Source: Paguma larvata (taxonomy: Eukaryota; Chordata; Mammalia; Carnivora; Viverridae). From it: a stretch of 64,000 nt of DNA. The notes below the pieces were generated by a model, which was not told the origin of the DNA, searched no databases, and saw only the letters and a program-made list of their open reading frames with translations. Numbering within the stretch: position 1 is the first letter of the stretch; each line of letters opens with the position of its first letter. The position numbers were made by a program, and so were the translations under genes. The stretch covers positions 71,027,788-71,091,787 of the forward strand of contig CM057836.1 of assembly GCA_030068075.1 (NCBI GenBank), read 5' to 3'. This document shows positions 11,677-25,830 of this stretch, piece after piece.

Positions 11677-13184
11677 AGCCTTACAAAGAGCTACTAGCCC
11701 CTTTCCCCAAGGAAAAATCCCAGTCTCGATCACGGTGAGAAGAAAGATTTCCCATTTTTAACTCCCTAGAGATCTACTAGGGCCTGGAAAATTCCTCTCT
11801 GCCTTGGGGGAGTTTCACATACACTTTGCATGAATTTGAATTTGTGTTTTACATAGAAGCCAGCGTCCAAACCCAAGCCAAACCCTGGAAAATAGCTGCT
11901 AAATTTACAGCAGGCTCCTCCATCCCTGTGGCCTCCTAGCAGATGCCCTCTTCCTGTGTGCTTTGGGGGTGAGGGTGGCTGAGCCCTCACAGCCAAAGGA
12001 GAAGCTTCTGGGGAAGCGAGGCAGATGGAAGCCCACAGGGGTGGAGACCGTAGGAGCTGTGGGCCAGGTGGTTCCGTCTTACTGTAACTTTTTACATTCT
12101 TAACAAAAAGCACAATTCCACACGCACACTGTCTGGAAAGCACATCCAGGCAGACTGCTTAGGGCCTTTCTGAGTCCAGAAGAGGCGCTGGGGCTTCTCT
12201 GTCGCAGGGGGTGTTGTACAGCGAGCTCATCGCAGTGCCGCTGAAGGCTGCACACTCTGCGGGGGTGGGCGGTGGCGGGGAGAGGGGAGACGGGGGAAGG
12301 GCTGCTGGAACCATTCCCGACCCAGGGCGGGCTCCTCAGCACGGACTCTGACTCACTCGGGGCCTGGACTCTTGCCCCCCGGGGCGGCCCTCGCACTTCA
12401 GGCACCTCGTTAAGCGCTGAGAAGCGATGCGATTTCTGTACTAACCTGGCCCAAGACCCTCTTCCCCTCTCTTTCAGCCTCTTCCTCCTCTCCCCCTCCC
12501 TAGGGAAGCTCCCCCTTGCTTTACAAACCATTTTCTATGCTACCGTGTTCTCTCAGGAGGGGGTTAGAGCATGCGGGGCGAGCCTGCAGGGTTTCTTAAA
12601 CAATACATTTATTTTTCTGAGCAGTAACTCCAAGATAGGAGTTGAAGGGTGTTTAAATGAACGATGAATAAAATGCAGCCTGCCACCTCTTTGAGCTGTT
12701 TGCTGTCTGTCTGTCAGAGCCTCCTGCCTCCCCACCTCCCTGATGACGCCTCTTCTCAGGGGGCCCCAGGAGACCTCGGCTTCTTGGATCGGCCCCAGCA
12801 GCAGCTCCCAGGGGAAGTTACTCAGCAAAACAACAGTGACATCCATCTGGGGGGACGAGGGCACCAAAGGACCTCACAGGCAGCTTGGCAGCTTGACCTA
12901 ATTGGGCCAGTTTCTAAGGGCCAGGCCTGGAAGGAAGTCGGGCACAGAAGACACTGGCCCCACTGCGGCAGGGGCTGTCACCCCTGGTGGTGCACCAGAT
13001 TCTCCCAAGGAAACTTGAGAAGATACTGATGCCCGGGACCCACCCCACCTCTGCTCTGCACCCCTCATCCCCTCACCCCCAAGATTTGTCCAGGCAGGCA
13101 CTGGAATTTTTTGAAAGCTGCCCAGGTGCTCCCAACGGGCAGCCAGGGCCTTGAACCCACACTCTAAACACAGAGCACTCTCGT

Positions 13185-13385
13185 CATGGTGTGGAAAGCA
13201 CCCTCATCTGGAAGCTAGGAAGTCTGAAGCTAGGCAGTCACCGTGCTGGCTCAGACCCTCAGTTTCCCCATCTCTAAAATGGGATAATGATATTGTGCCC
13301 CCCTCCACACCTCTCAGGAGTCTCATAAAAAATCCATGAGACGCTGAAAACTCTGAAAAGTATAAGCTCTCCACAAATGCAAAGG
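13185..13385 (+). repeat. MIR remnant
   Basis: ccctcagtttccccatctct and aaaatgggataatgatattg, then a typical tail tataagctctccacaaatgc. Confidence 0.7.
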
Positions 13386-15061
13386 GTCACCTTGAGAGGG
13401 ACCAGGCAGTCCCCACTACTTTTGCAGTGCCAGCTGGCGAAGAAGGTTCCATCTAGATGATTGCTTCTGGCCTCCACAAATCTTGCCTTTTTGGCACCAC
13501 CTTAATCACCAAACTCCACGGCCCTTCCCCAGGTCATCCTTTTCCCTCACGGTGCCCTCCCTAGAGATGAGAAGTAGTTGACAGGTCTCTCAAGGACGGG
13601 CCCCGCCCCCCTCAATCTACAAAATCACTCTCTCCCCCTTCCCCAAAGGCTTCGCAGACTGTAGTGACACAGTGGACTATTTTCTGTTCTGTTTTGTTTT
13701 CTTTTAATGCTGGTCGAAGCTATTACATTGATTTCCTGATGAATCACACTCAGCGGTTTGAAAACCACTGGCCTACAGCGTTTCTGGAATGAAAACTTCC
13801 TATCACCCTGCTTCCAGCTAAGACTCATTAGCTAGCTGTGGCAGCGGAGGGGCCCAGCAAGCCTCCTCTCTCTCTGGGCCCCATGCCCCAGCTGTGCAAT
13901 CCGCTCAGGCAGGCGGTTTAGCTGCACAAAGGGGTCCTGGCCTTCCTTCCGAGTTGGAGGCCTATGATTCCTCTGATGTTTTAGACCCCCAGCCAGCCAT
14001 GTCCGATGGACTGCCAACCCTCTCGCTTCTATGGTCAGTTACCTTTCTGTTCGCCTAAGAAGATAAGAAAAAGGAGCTTACATTTACCAAGCCGGGGCCT
14101 TGCATATTTATCTCGCTATCCCCTACCTCCCTTAGGAATTTGGTACTTTCCCCCAAATGGTCCTGGGTCAGATGGCTAAGTAACTTGTCCAGTTTAGGGC
14201 CAGCCGCCTGCCTCCTCAAGTTAGGGGATGGAGAGACGAGGGTGAAAAGGACCGCACAGCCCTCACCATCCGGGAGACCAGGCCCCACAGTACAGCAGGA
14301 TGGGAGCCCCGAGTCCACAGGGCAGTCCGGGCTGTGGGAGTGCCCAGGGGGAAGCAGCCAGCCCTCTGTGCAGGCAGAGAAGGCCCTAGGGGCAGGGTGT
14401 CCAAGGGCAGGGTGCTGATGAGGGGCAAGAAGTGACCTGGGCAGGGGGAGTGGCAAGTGAGGGGACTAGGGAGGGGAGGTAGGTGGACTGATCTCTTGCC
14501 TGGAAGAACCGGAGTCTCAGTGAGCAAAGCAAATTACATCCCTGGCCCCTTCCTACTCCATTTCGAGGGAAACGTTCACAGGAGGGATGTCAGTGGAATC
14601 ACTTAACCAGAGGCGATGAGTGCTCCCTTCTGTCCTGTTGCTGCCTCTCTGGCTGACCGCCAGCAGGCCTCTTCCTCTCACTGAGGTTCCTCTTCCTTAT
14701 CAGCAAAGTGAGGGCTGGCCCTTGGACTCTGTCGCTCTGAGGCTTGGGAGAAGAGGGAAGGAGGGGAGAAATGCAAGGGTCCATGGGGATTCCTTCAAGA
14801 ACCATACTTAGCAAACATCTGCCGAGTGGCTAACCCAATATGGACGATTTATGCCAGCTCTTTCTCCGTGACTGTGCTAAGCAGGACTGGCCATCTGGAT
14901 GCGGGGTGGAAAGAAATGTGCCCACTGAAGGTTGGCCAGCTTCCTGCCGAAAGCTCCAGCTTCCACATGCATCCCCAACCCTGTGAGAACCTCTGTGAGC
15001 TCCAGGTCACTGTTTGCAAGTGTCTCTGCTTCCTCCAGGACGGAATAAGGACAGTTCTCTA

Positions 15062-15290
15062 GAGTTGTGCTGTCCAAGGCAGGGCCCACTAGCCACACAC
15101 AGCTATTTCGATTTAAATTAATTTAAAATTAAACTTTAATTAAATTACAAATTCAGCTCTTCACTTGCAGGAACCCCATTTCAAGCGTTCAATACCCACA
15201 TGTGGCTAACAGCTGCCATATTGGACGGCACAGATAAAAAGCATTTCTGTCACTGCAGCAAGACCTATTGCACGGGACTGCTCTAGGGAG
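15062..15290. repeat. Degenerate MER-type DNA transposon
   Basis: gagttgtgctgtccaaggca on the left and cacatgtggctaacagctgc, catattggacggcacag on the right have the inverted-end arrangement of a known short hAT-like repeat. The AT-rich middle is decayed. Confidence 0.5.
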
Positions 15291-15678
15291 CTCTGGGGTC
15301 AGAAAGCTTGAACTCTAGGGCCACCCTGGGACTGGGGGTGGTATTTATCAAAATCTCAGCGGCCAATTAACACCCAAGTTTATAGACCTCTTCTACCTAG
15401 ACTCCATCCTCTCTGTTTCTCCACCTCAGATTTCTCCAGATCCAGAAGGTTCTTAAAGTCCTTCTGTTCACAATCAGCTCACAATCCTGCTGAGTTGCTC
15501 TCAGTAAGCACAAATCACGGTAGTCAGTCATACCCACGGTTTGAGTACCATCTTCGGTGAGGGTTTAGGGGTATTGAGAAGGCGCGTCAAAGCAGATTGT
15601 GGAGCCTTTCCTTTTGTCTGCCCAGGACGCTCCCCTGTCCCTTTCTTCTGGGACCAATATCCCTGTCTTTTCCTTTTT

Positions 15679-15894
15679 TTTTTTTTTAACGTTTATTTAT
15701 TTTTAAGAGACAATGAGAGAGATAGAGTATCAGCCGGTGAGGAGTAGAGAGAGAGGGAGACACAGAATCCAAAGCAGACTCCAGGCTCTGAGCTGTCAGC
15801 ACAGAGCCCGATGAGGTGTTCGAAATCACAAACCGTGAGATCATGACCTGAGCTGAAGTTGGATGCTTAACTGACTGAGCCACCCAGGTGCCCC
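15679..15894 (-). mobile_element. Felid SINE
   Basis: Minus-strand copy. The flanks tgtcttttccttttt (15664-15678) and tgtctttttcttttg (15896-15910) form an imperfect duplication. Several substitutions in the body suggest moderate age. Confidence 0.92.
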
Positions 15895-18040
15895 ATGTCT
15901 TTTTCTTTTGAAAAATCTATCCCATTTCCCTGTGGTCAGGGGGACTGGTCAATCACAGGGCACCTCCTGTGTTAGGAATGTGTTCGGCTGCAATTAATAG
16001 AAAATCCAACAGAGAGGAGCTTAAAGAAACAGAAGTGGGGTTTTATTTGATGTTTGCCAGAGGTCTGGGTGCTACTGCCGTAGTAAGGCAGTAAGGCCAG
16101 CTCACCTTCTCTTCCCGCTCACCAACTTTAGCATGTTGGCCTTGGTCCTCACGCTGGTCACCTCAGGTGCTGGAGGCAGCCACACCTCCAAGTCTAACGT
16201 CTATGTTACCAGCAGCAGGCAGGTAAGTGGCTTGCCCAGGCCTCCCTGGGGACTTTCTGCTGGCATCTCATTGACCAGAAGAGTGTCACATTGTCACCAT
16301 CACCTACAAGGGAAGCCGGGAGCCAGAACAATCCTCTCTACAAGAGTGTGTCGAGGGTGAGAGCCTTCGGATGGTATGGAGTGAGACCACCTACACATTG
16401 GACTCGGCGTCCTCCCTCTAGGCTGGATCCCTCATGGTTCCACATCCTCATTGGTCTAAGGGAGGGCACATGCCGCCGGCCAGGGAAGCACCTCGTTGGC
16501 GTTACAAAGATCAGGTGTGATGGAGTGGCCCTTTCTTCTTTTAGATTACAAGCTAGGCCTGATGCACCAGTCAAGGCAAAGTTAATGCAATAGAATCCAG
16601 TCTGGCCAGTCTAAGCACAATAGATTTGTTATAGGTGATAAATTCTGACCTGGCCACCTAGGTCACTGACGCTGACAGTCTGACTGAGGGAGGTTGCAGG
16701 GCACTGCTGCGATAGGCCCCCCACATAGTCTTCTGTGCTTGGGAGAAACACTTGGGCACTGTAATCCTAAGATGGGCACCACAAGCAGCCAGCAGGCCCC
16801 GTCCAGCCCCCCATGCTTACACAACCGACAGACCAAGTGAGCATCACTAGGAGACTTTGCTTTCCTGCTGTGCGACACACAGAGAATTCACAGTCTTTTA
16901 ATAAGACCTACTGCATTTCTCCTCCCCAAACTTCATTTGAATGGCCTTCCCAGACCCTGTCCTCAATCAGGTTTTTTGCTTGGCTGTAAAACTTATTCAT
17001 TCTATTTTTGGTCTCTGATGAGCTTTACTTTCTATTTAACCTGGGCTAGCAAATAGCCCATACATCTCTGAGAAAGGCAAAAAGACTCTAGGTGAAGTTC
17101 TCAGGACCGACTCTCAAGAGAGACACACCCAGAGAGCCAGGGCACTAGGGGGGTTGCTACCTCTCCTACGATCGGGGAAGCAGTCATTTTTATAAAGGCC
17201 ACCACGATGGAGCAGCCACTCCAGAAAAACCAGACACACCCACTTGTCAGCAGCAAACAGCAGAAGCCTAGGCTCTACCTCCAATCTGCCATTCGAATCT
17301 TCTCCAAGTGCATCTAACGTGCAGAATCCACATCTCATCCGATTGGTAGCTGCAAGAGAGTCTGGGGAATATAGTCTTCAGCCTTCTAGGCTCTGCAGTA
17401 CAGGACAGCCCTCTAGAAGGAGGGTGGGACAGGTGTTGAGTACCTGTCTACTGTATCCTAGACGGCGGAAAACCACTATGCAAAGGGAAGCAGAGACAGG
17501 CCTGCCTTAGCCCAGCTGTGCTCCCCGAGGCTGGTGCCTGCAGTTCTTCCTCCAAATCTGGGAGCCTTCTCAGCTTTCTTTGCACGAGGGCAAGCCAGTA
17601 ATTTCCCCCTTCGTTTATGGACTGAGTTAGGTTATCCTGCAACTGAAAAAACGTGAGCTAACATTGTCCCTATACCTAAGATAACTCCTTCCTTGCTCTT
17701 GGAGAGCTGGAATGTCTTTTGTCACAATAGCAACCTCCATGAGAAAGTTCAATCTTGGAATGCAGACATCTCTGGGAGAAGGAGTAAAATGACATATTCA
17801 CACTCAAGTGTGAATGACCGGCAGTGGAGCCTCTTTCAAGACCAGGTTCTGATGGAGCAGAAGGAGGGGAAAGCCTTGGCTCCTGGAGATGGAAAAGGGA
17901 ATCCTACTAATCAGATAAAGGCCACAGTAAAGGCCATTTGAGGACATTATGGATCCACTTTGCTGACTTTGGGCTTCTGAGGACTGAAGCTGAATATACA
18001 CCCTAACTGACACTCCTTCCGTAAAAAGTATTTCCAGATG

Positions 18041-18440
18041 TACCTAGGTGGCTCAGTTGGCTAAGCATTCTCTCTCTCTCTCTCTTTTTTAATGTTTATT
18101 TATTTTTGAGAGAGAGAGATAGAGTGTGAGTGGGGGAGGAGCAGAGAGAGAAGGAGACACAGAACCCGGAGAAGACTGACAGCACAGAGCCTGATGCGGG
18201 ACTTGAACTCACAAACCACGAGATCCTGACCTGAGCCAAAGTTGGATGCTTAACCAACTGAGACACCCAGGTGCCCCCAAGCATCTGACTCTTGATTTTG
18301 GTCAGGATCTCATGGTTTTGAGTTTAGGCCCTGCGTCGGGCTCTGTGCTGCTATCACAGAGCCTGCCTAGGATTCTCTCTACCCCTCTGCCCTTCCCCTG
18401 AATGTCTCTCTCAAAAAATCAAAAAAAAAAAAAAAAAAAA
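18041..18440 (+). mobile_element. Old SINE (plus) split by a younger SINE
   Basis: The head tacctaggtggctcagttgg begins at 18041, is interrupted after aagcat (18063-18068), and resumes at aagcatctgactcttgat (18279). It ends in a 20-A tail at 18421-18440. Confidence 0.88.
18069..18278 (-). mobile_element. Younger SINE nested in the SINE at 18041-18440
   Basis: Minus-strand copy bordered by aagcat on both sides (18063-18068 and 18279-18284). Part of the body next to the CT-rich region is missing (gaacccggagaagactgac). The left border is a TC run followed by Ts. Confidence 0.88.
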
Positions 18441-21400
18441 GAGTGAGAGATTTTCAGCCATTCCCCGTTACATTTCTAACAAATGCTATCTCCAGTATTG
18501 ACTTATGTGACAGGGTCTCTGCGAGCCCAGCTTCTAATACTATTAACCAAACGCTCCGAGATTCGCAAGAGTCTCTCAGTCTCCTTCTTCCATGTTCCAA
18601 CTTCTCTAGATTCTTTCCTGAGCCTTCAGAGCCTGGGGCAAGAGGGCTGAAGGGAGATTTCTACCGGCTAGAGAGCACTTCTGTTCCAGAAACTGGGAAC
18701 ATTTGCCCCTCCACAGCCCACTTATCCTCACCTCACCCTCCCCAGTAAGGGATTTCTCTTTCCATTGGTTAAAAGTCAAAATAACAAAAGGTTGGGGGGG
18801 GAATCTTATTATTATGGCAATTTTATTCTTCCTAAACAAGCTAACAGGAATAATGCAAAAGCATGGAGGCGGAGTCAAGCATTCTGGCCTGGAGACGTCT
18901 TAAGGCACAGCCTTTCCTGGGTGTCACAGCCCCGCAACCCCATCCCCTGATGGCATCAAAGGGCCACTCCTCCCACAGCCCAGTGCAGTGAGTACCCCGT
19001 CGTCTCTGCGCCGGGGACGCAGGCTGGGCTCACGTTCAGCTGTTCCACCACCAGTGTGATTTAGGAGCTTCATTCCTGCCACAGAAACCAGATCCCAGTG
19101 GCCCCTTAAAGGCAGTGGTGACATAAGCCACCTGGTCATGGAAGGAACAAGCCGAGCATCGCTGCCATCTCATTCCTCACTCCAGCTCACCCATTGCACA
19201 CCCAGGAAGTGAGTGACACAAGGAACGGGGAGGGACAGGAACTGCCCCAAACTACAGAGGCCACGGTCTGGCCTGCCCTCCTACATTGCAGATCAGGAGG
19301 CTGGCTGGAGAAGGGAAGTGACTTGCCCAGGCCTCCTGGTTGTATGTGGGAGAAGCCTAGAATAGAAGCAGATCTATCTCTGAGATGAGATTTCAGGACA
19401 TCTCTCCCTCATTCACCACTTAAAGAAAAATAACACTCCCCACCAGCTTCTTGGAGCTGAACATCAGCAAGATCACCTGCTCTACGGGCTTTGAAAGAAA
19501 CATGGGGCTCAGGTCCGGGCACCTTTGGTTGGGGGTCCTCAAGACCACCCTCAGGTTCAATGGAGGACTCATGGTTGTGGCTTATTACAAAGAAAGGGTA
19601 TAGATTGAAGTCAGCAAAGGAAAAAAGCAGAGAGCAGGACCCTGGAGAAACCAAATGCAAGCAGCCACTGGTCCTCCCCTGTGGGATCACATGGAAGGCA
19701 CTTATTCTCCCAGTAATGACGTGTGACACAGGCAAAGTCTTGCCAGCAAGGGAAGCTCCCCTGAGCCTTGACATCTAGGTCTTTTATTAGGGGTGGGGGT
19801 GGGGGGTCAGTCACACAGCCATAGAGCACATCGCACGACTGACCGTAGCTACTCAGTCTTCAGCCCCTCCATAGATCAAACTGATACAGCATTGGCCAGG
19901 GCCCCAGGCGAACAGACAGGTGTTGACCACGAATCATGTTGTGAGTGTACACTATCTGTCAGCTCATAACACAAGGGCTCAGCTGTACAAGGACACATCT
20001 ATAAGGCAAGATCTTCCAAGGGCTCAGGCGTTATTTTGCAGGAACAAGTCAAGGGCCAGTCCTTCGGTATATGTATGGTGCGAGCACCCTCTCTTGCACA
20101 CGCTTGCACTCGGGCCCAGTTCTTCATTGATAGACCCCTCCCTGGGTCATGCCAGCAGAGGCCAGTGGCCAAAGTGGGCAAGGAGAACAGTGGAAGCCAT
20201 GGCCGCCCATGGCTCCCATGCCTCTTAGAGCAGAATCAGCCCAGACCCCAGCCCCAAAGACTCTTTTCTCCTGAATACGGACCTAAGGGGCTGCTGTATT
20301 CTCCTTGGCGGCCATTCAAATTGTCCCACTGTGTCGGTCAGTGGTGACCTTTGCTACCCTGTGGAAGCCTCGCTATGTCTTGTCCCTTCTACCTGCTGAT
20401 GCCCCGCAGTGAGTCGGGGGCCGACACACATCTCACCCACGGCCACTGTTGATACTCCTTCACTGTGTCGCTTTCACATACATCTCGTCTTCTACTCTCT
20501 TCGGGGTTAGGGGTTCTCTCCCAACCGATGTCATAGTTCCTAAGAATGTCTTCGAAGGGGCTTGGCTGACTCTTTTTCCTATAGCCCTGTTGCTCAAGGA
20601 GCCAGGGACAAGCAGGGTCAAAGAGCACCCACAGGGCCCTACCTAGACTCCTACCCAAAAGTGCCTCACCCCACAGAATGACAAGGTCCAGCACAAGGGC
20701 CTCCAGTCTTTTCAACCTCATGAGGACTTTCTTCTCTACCTCATCAACTCCCTGGTGGATGGGAGGGGGCGATCTCTACATCCACTTGGGGGATGTGTTC
20801 CAGGAGCCAAGCACCCACTCCAAAGGCCACGAGGCCTCCTGAGGGTCCCCGTACAATATGAGCCAATACAGCCTGGGCCTGGCAGAGCTGTCAGGTAAGC
20901 AAAGGAGTCCCCCCAGGGATGCAAATTAAAGGGGGTTATAGTAACCCCAAAAGACAACATATGTGAAAAAATAATGTCTACGATTGAAGGCCATCTGAAT
21001 AAAAATGATTAGTATTCTTTGACTGACAAACTTTTTTCTCCACAATATGACTTGAAGTATAAATAACCAGGGAGAAAGGAGACACTGTGGTTTCAGACCT
21101 CCATGCCAGTAAAGTGACTGATAACAGAAGCCTTGCAAAGGGTGGTTTATAGCAAAGCTTAAGGGAGAAATAGTAGGCCTCACTGGTACCTCAAGTGGGT
21201 GGAGAGATGGGCTTGTGGGGAGTTCACAAAAGCTCACTAGGTTCTGGTTTGTCAGAAGCCCCACCTTGAAGAGGACAGAGCAATCAGGACAACTCGTTCC
21301 ATCAGGGGTGAGCCTGCTGAGGGGAGCCCTGACCCCCACCTCACAAGACAGGGCACCTGTGAGGGACAGGCCCACTCAGTCTGGTGGGAATCAGCTTTGA

Positions 21401-22244
21401 AACCAGGATTCTCCCCCAGGGAAGCCATCATGCGGGGAAGTTACACAGAGGATTCAATCTTCAGAACAAAACCCACAGTGTAGGCTCCCAAACCCTGCTG
21501 CCTGTTGGCTCCCAGCCCCATATTGAACCATATTGGAGAACACTGTTCTGGGGTAGCCCCCAGCTCCTGGAATGAGGCCTCCTCTCTCTCTTCCTCTGAG
21601 GTCTGCCATTCAAGTGACATTTGCTCTCAGCTTTTATACTCCACAGTAGGCACCGAGAAGGGTACAGTCTGCCACCTCGCAGGGAAGGCAAGGCTGGGGG
21701 ACACGGAAGGGGAGAAGGCCACCTGTCCCAGCATACAGCATTGTAGAACAGGTATGCTGAGGACATGGCCACAACTGTTCTGACTCCTCTGGAACCAAAG
21801 AAGGGAGCAGTTTTCTGGGGCTAACACTTGAGTCACCCAGGCCCTGGGGAGGCCAGCTCCTCCCTCAGCCCCCATAGCAGACCCTCAGTCACACCCAACC
21901 CCACTCCACATTAATCCACATTCACACAATTTCAGGGTCAGTGTACTGGCCAAACAACATCGTAAAAGTAAACTTTTGGTGCTCACTTGGTGCTGGGTTG
22001 ACTTTTAGAGGGGGGTGGGTTTTCCATTCAGACTGGTCTAGATGAGGGTCCCATTAAGCAAATTCTGGAACCCTCTGAGCATCAAACACCTCGAAACAAA
22101 AAAACAAACCCACCTGACTGCACTGGTGGAAGGAACTGAAATGGTTATAAAGTGCCAAATGCAGTGTCTAGCAAGGACAGAGACATACAACGGATATCAG
22201 TTCCCCTCCTCAATCCACAACTTCTACTTTTCCTGTAGGAAAAG

Positions 22245-22282
22245 GCCATCCATCCATCCATCCATCCATCCACCCACCCACC
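22245..22282. repeat. (CATC/CACC)n tetranucleotide repeat
   Basis: About six ccat/catc units passing into three cacc units. Confidence 0.9.
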
Positions 22283-23909
22283 ATGTATTTATACTACATC
22301 ATGTATTGAGCACCTTCCATGTACAAACCACTGCAAGTTGCCACAGAAGTAAATATAGGGATGTACCATCTAGAGGCAAAAATTGAACATTAAGACCAGA
22401 CGTAAATAACTTGGCAGAAAAGGAAGAGTGTCATCAGGGAGGTACAGAAAAAGGGTTGAGAGATGAAACATTCCCAGGCCTCTCTTCAAGCTCCAATAGA
22501 AAGCAATCGGCAGGATTACATATTATTTAATAAAACGTTTCTTTCTCTAATGGAGACCACCAGCACGGGTTTTTTTTTTTCCCTTCCACACAAGGAAGAA
22601 GCCTCGAATTCTAATTATCCTAACCCGAGCAAGAGTTTTGTCTAGCTTTTCATTTTACTCTTCTCAGCTCTTACTTGCTCCACTGAGGACAATGTACAGA
22701 CCGCAGATTCCTTCCAAGATTTTAATTGGACCCTCCATGAGGGAGTTTGAAACCAGCAAAATGAGCTAAATGAGAAGATGATGGATACGTTAGACAGCTG
22801 CCTCGGGCCTGATGGTCCCTCCACGGCAGTGCGCAGGTGAGTGGGTGAAGGGTGGCTCAGCAGCCAAGATCCACCCCCTTAGACACCTCTCCCCACGAAG
22901 GGAGTCCGGCCCATACCTAAGTTAACCACGGGAAGAATTAGGGAGAAAGTACCTTGCTAAACATGAAAGAGGAAAACATGACAAATTTTGTTGCCACAGT
23001 GAGAAACAAGGACCCATCAACACTATAAATGAAAACACTAAGAAATCTCGACAGAACACTACTCACCCCGCAGGCGGAATCTGACGACAAGATCTCTATA
23101 AAGACACTGAGAAGCCAATATGGCCGCCAACCTTGCCAGCCAAGCGAGTTTTGGCAAAGTCCTCCAGCCCTTGAATCTCCGTGTCCTGCTCGGTGCAGGA
23201 GTGCAGCGACTGGTTTCACTCTGACAGTGCTCTCTAGGTGAGTGCTTCACGGGGGCAGGAGGTAGGAGGGGAAGCCATCCTTCCATCACTCAGCTCAGTG
23301 ACCTCTGGCAAGTAACTTCCTTTTTCACAGCCTCCATTTCTGCATCTGCATTGATTGTAGGCTTGTGTGTACAGTGCATGGTGCAGACTGGATGCTCACT
23401 GGCTTCAGTTCTCTTCCCCTAGACCTTTGCTGTCCCTGCTCAGTTCCCCTCGGCCTAGGACAGGGTCTCCCTGGGCCCCCCAGCTAAGGCCTTGAGTAAC
23501 ACCTCTGATACCCTAGCTTATTTCCACTTGGAAACCAACATAGCCTCAGTAGACTTCTAGAAAGTGATTTTCCCAAACCCTTCCTCATTTCACTATACCA
23601 CCAGCCAGAAATTCACACTCCCATTCAGCATTCCTTTACAAGATTTTAGAATCATTTTTCCAGATCTGGCCTTTGTGAGTTCAGGGATTTTGGCTCTTTG
23701 TGCCTCAACACAATGACATATTTTTTCTCTAGAGGCCATTGCTGCTCATAGAGTGCCTTTGTGCGAATGAGAAGGAGGCGGCCTTCTGAGCAGACAAAGC
23801 CTGGGCAAGGGCACATGGTGTAGCCAAGCCTGGCATACATCCCACTCGGCCACCAGCTGGCCGCCCTCATGCAAGGCACAGAGCACAGCAGAGCCCTGCT
23901 CCTGTTCCT

Positions 23910-24010
23910 TCCATTTCTTCCTCCCCCTCCCTCTCCTCCTCCTCCCTCTCGCTGCTGCCGCCACCACCACCACTGCCACCACCGCCACGGCCACCAGTCA
24001 GCAGCAGCTG
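23910..24010. repeat. Triplet-rich pyrimidine block (CCT)n / (CAC,GCC)n / (CAG)n
   Basis: ttcttcctccccctccctct grades into gctgctgccgccaccaccac, then cagtcagcagcagctgac. The strand asymmetry is strong. The open frames over it (poly-Val/Ala, poly-Arg) are by-products. Confidence 0.85.
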
Positions 24011-25744
24011 ACTCTTACTGAGGCCTCGCTAGCAGCAGAAAGTGCTCAGTTTTCCCCCTACCGTATCTCTTCAAATCCTTGCCTCCTGTAAGGAAGTGCA
24101 TGAACGTGCTATTCTCAGCCCCGCACCCCTTCTTCACTCCTTTGGGCCAACATACTCCCCATTTCCTCTAGGGAATCTGTCCTCTCTCAGGCAGGGAAAA
24201 GGGGAGCCAACCCAGGCAGAGCCGAGACCAGGAAGCAGCTAGGCCTGGGCACAAAGGGAAGATCGAATTGCTTGTGTAAGAACTGGCCTGAGACATTCAA
24301 AGTGGTGGAAGTGCTCTAGGAACTCAGTCCTTGGGCTGCCTGGACGAGTAGGGGGCATTTGGGATAGAACAGCAGAGATCTGGGAGCTCCATGAGAGGAA
24401 CCAGAGAGGGTAAAACTTCATGTGGAGTGGAAGCAACTCAGGTTCAGGCCAAGGAGGTTGGGACTTTTCTTACTTGGCCATTGGGGTGCCAGGGCCCAGG
24501 TGGGATATACAAGAGGACTGTTTAAAGCTAATAAGAAGCTGAGTCCTGAGGGCTCCCGGGAGGTGGTACCCTCTCTGAGCTGTCACCTGGGACCTCACCA
24601 AGTGTGACTACAGAATCTGGTAGGAGTCGCCATGAGACTAGCTCCGGCAGGAGGAGGTGGGCCTGTGATGCCCCTATAAGCTCATCAAGTGTTCCCACCC
24701 GAGAGACTCATGAGTCGAGAGACTCATGAAACCATGAGGCCAGCTGAGGACGAATAGGAGTCTACTTGACTTAAGAAGGGACCAAGAGACAGGCATCGAT
24801 TGATTTCAAGCAGTCTGAAAGATAATGTCCTCAAGAAAGCCACAAATATCTACTGAGAAAAGTCAGAAGAAAAAGGAGATAGCCTCAAACAAAACAAAAC
24901 AAACCCCAAAAAACCTATCAGGGGAGACCCTGGGCTTCTGGCAGCAGGATTCTGGGAAGGCAGGAATTTGGCCAGTGACTACACGAATCCAGAACCGGCC
25001 ATTCTTCCCCTGGAGTTTGCTCTCCGGTGAGGTGTCCTTGAAGCACGATTTCTTCCCCAAGGGGAGGACGGTATTTACAGCACTGCCCTTTAGAAATATG
25101 ACACAACTCCTAGAAAAAAAGAAACTGTTCTTTCTTCCAGCTCATTTATGTTCTGGCTCCTCAGTTCTCAACACCAAGGGAAAAACTGGTGGGGGTGTAA
25201 GGGAGAGAAGAGGATCATCTTAATAAGTATCATCGTCTTCCAAGTCTATAAACAAGGTACAAGCACAGTAATTACCACTTAGACCTGGTGCTCCAAAAAT
25301 GACTTCGGGCGCATTATTTCCAGCTAAGTTAATCCCAAGAGGAGTGGAGGAGAGAAACAATTTCTGAGTACATGAAAATGTATTATCCATTTCCGTTTTC
25401 CTAATGACCCTGTGGGATGAGGCTTTGCCTTGAATTCAGTGTTTGATGGAGTTCTGTGGTGGGAGGAGGCACCCGAGGGTCAGGAGGCCCACCATCTAGG
25501 AAGCTCTGCCACCAACCAGTCATGAGACCCGGTGCCCATCACCCCAGCTCTACGTGCTGGCTTCAACGCTCTACCAGTCTGTTCTGTGCAGGGTCATTTT
25601 GTTCCAGCCGAGCCCATGTCCAAGTCCTCCACAGCCCTTCGTGACAGCCCAGAGGGAGAGGTATATACACTGGGGCACGCCAGAGTCCATGCTCAAAGGC
25701 ATCAGCAATAATTCAGGTCCCCCCGGAGCTCACACTTTGTGCGC

Positions 25745-25830
25745 AGGTGTTTCTTGAGAATGTACTCTATGCCTACTGTGTTCAGAACTGTGGGCAAGAC
25801 AGACAAGGTCCTGAGTTTGTAGGTTAGTTG
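25745..25830 (-). repeat. L2/MIR-class remnant
   Basis: Short match of the type cttgagaatgtactctatgc and gacagacaaggtcctgag to the complement of the L2 3' end. Confidence 0.4.

Larger units (their letters stand above)
8411..15061. other. Intergenic DNA, KCNK12 to MSH2, left part
   Basis: GC-moderate, mostly unique sequence with two CA microsatellites and one MIR. No SINE at all in over 7 kb. Many short open frames occur on both strands but none has a recognisable protein, splice structure or codon signal. Confidence 0.75.
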
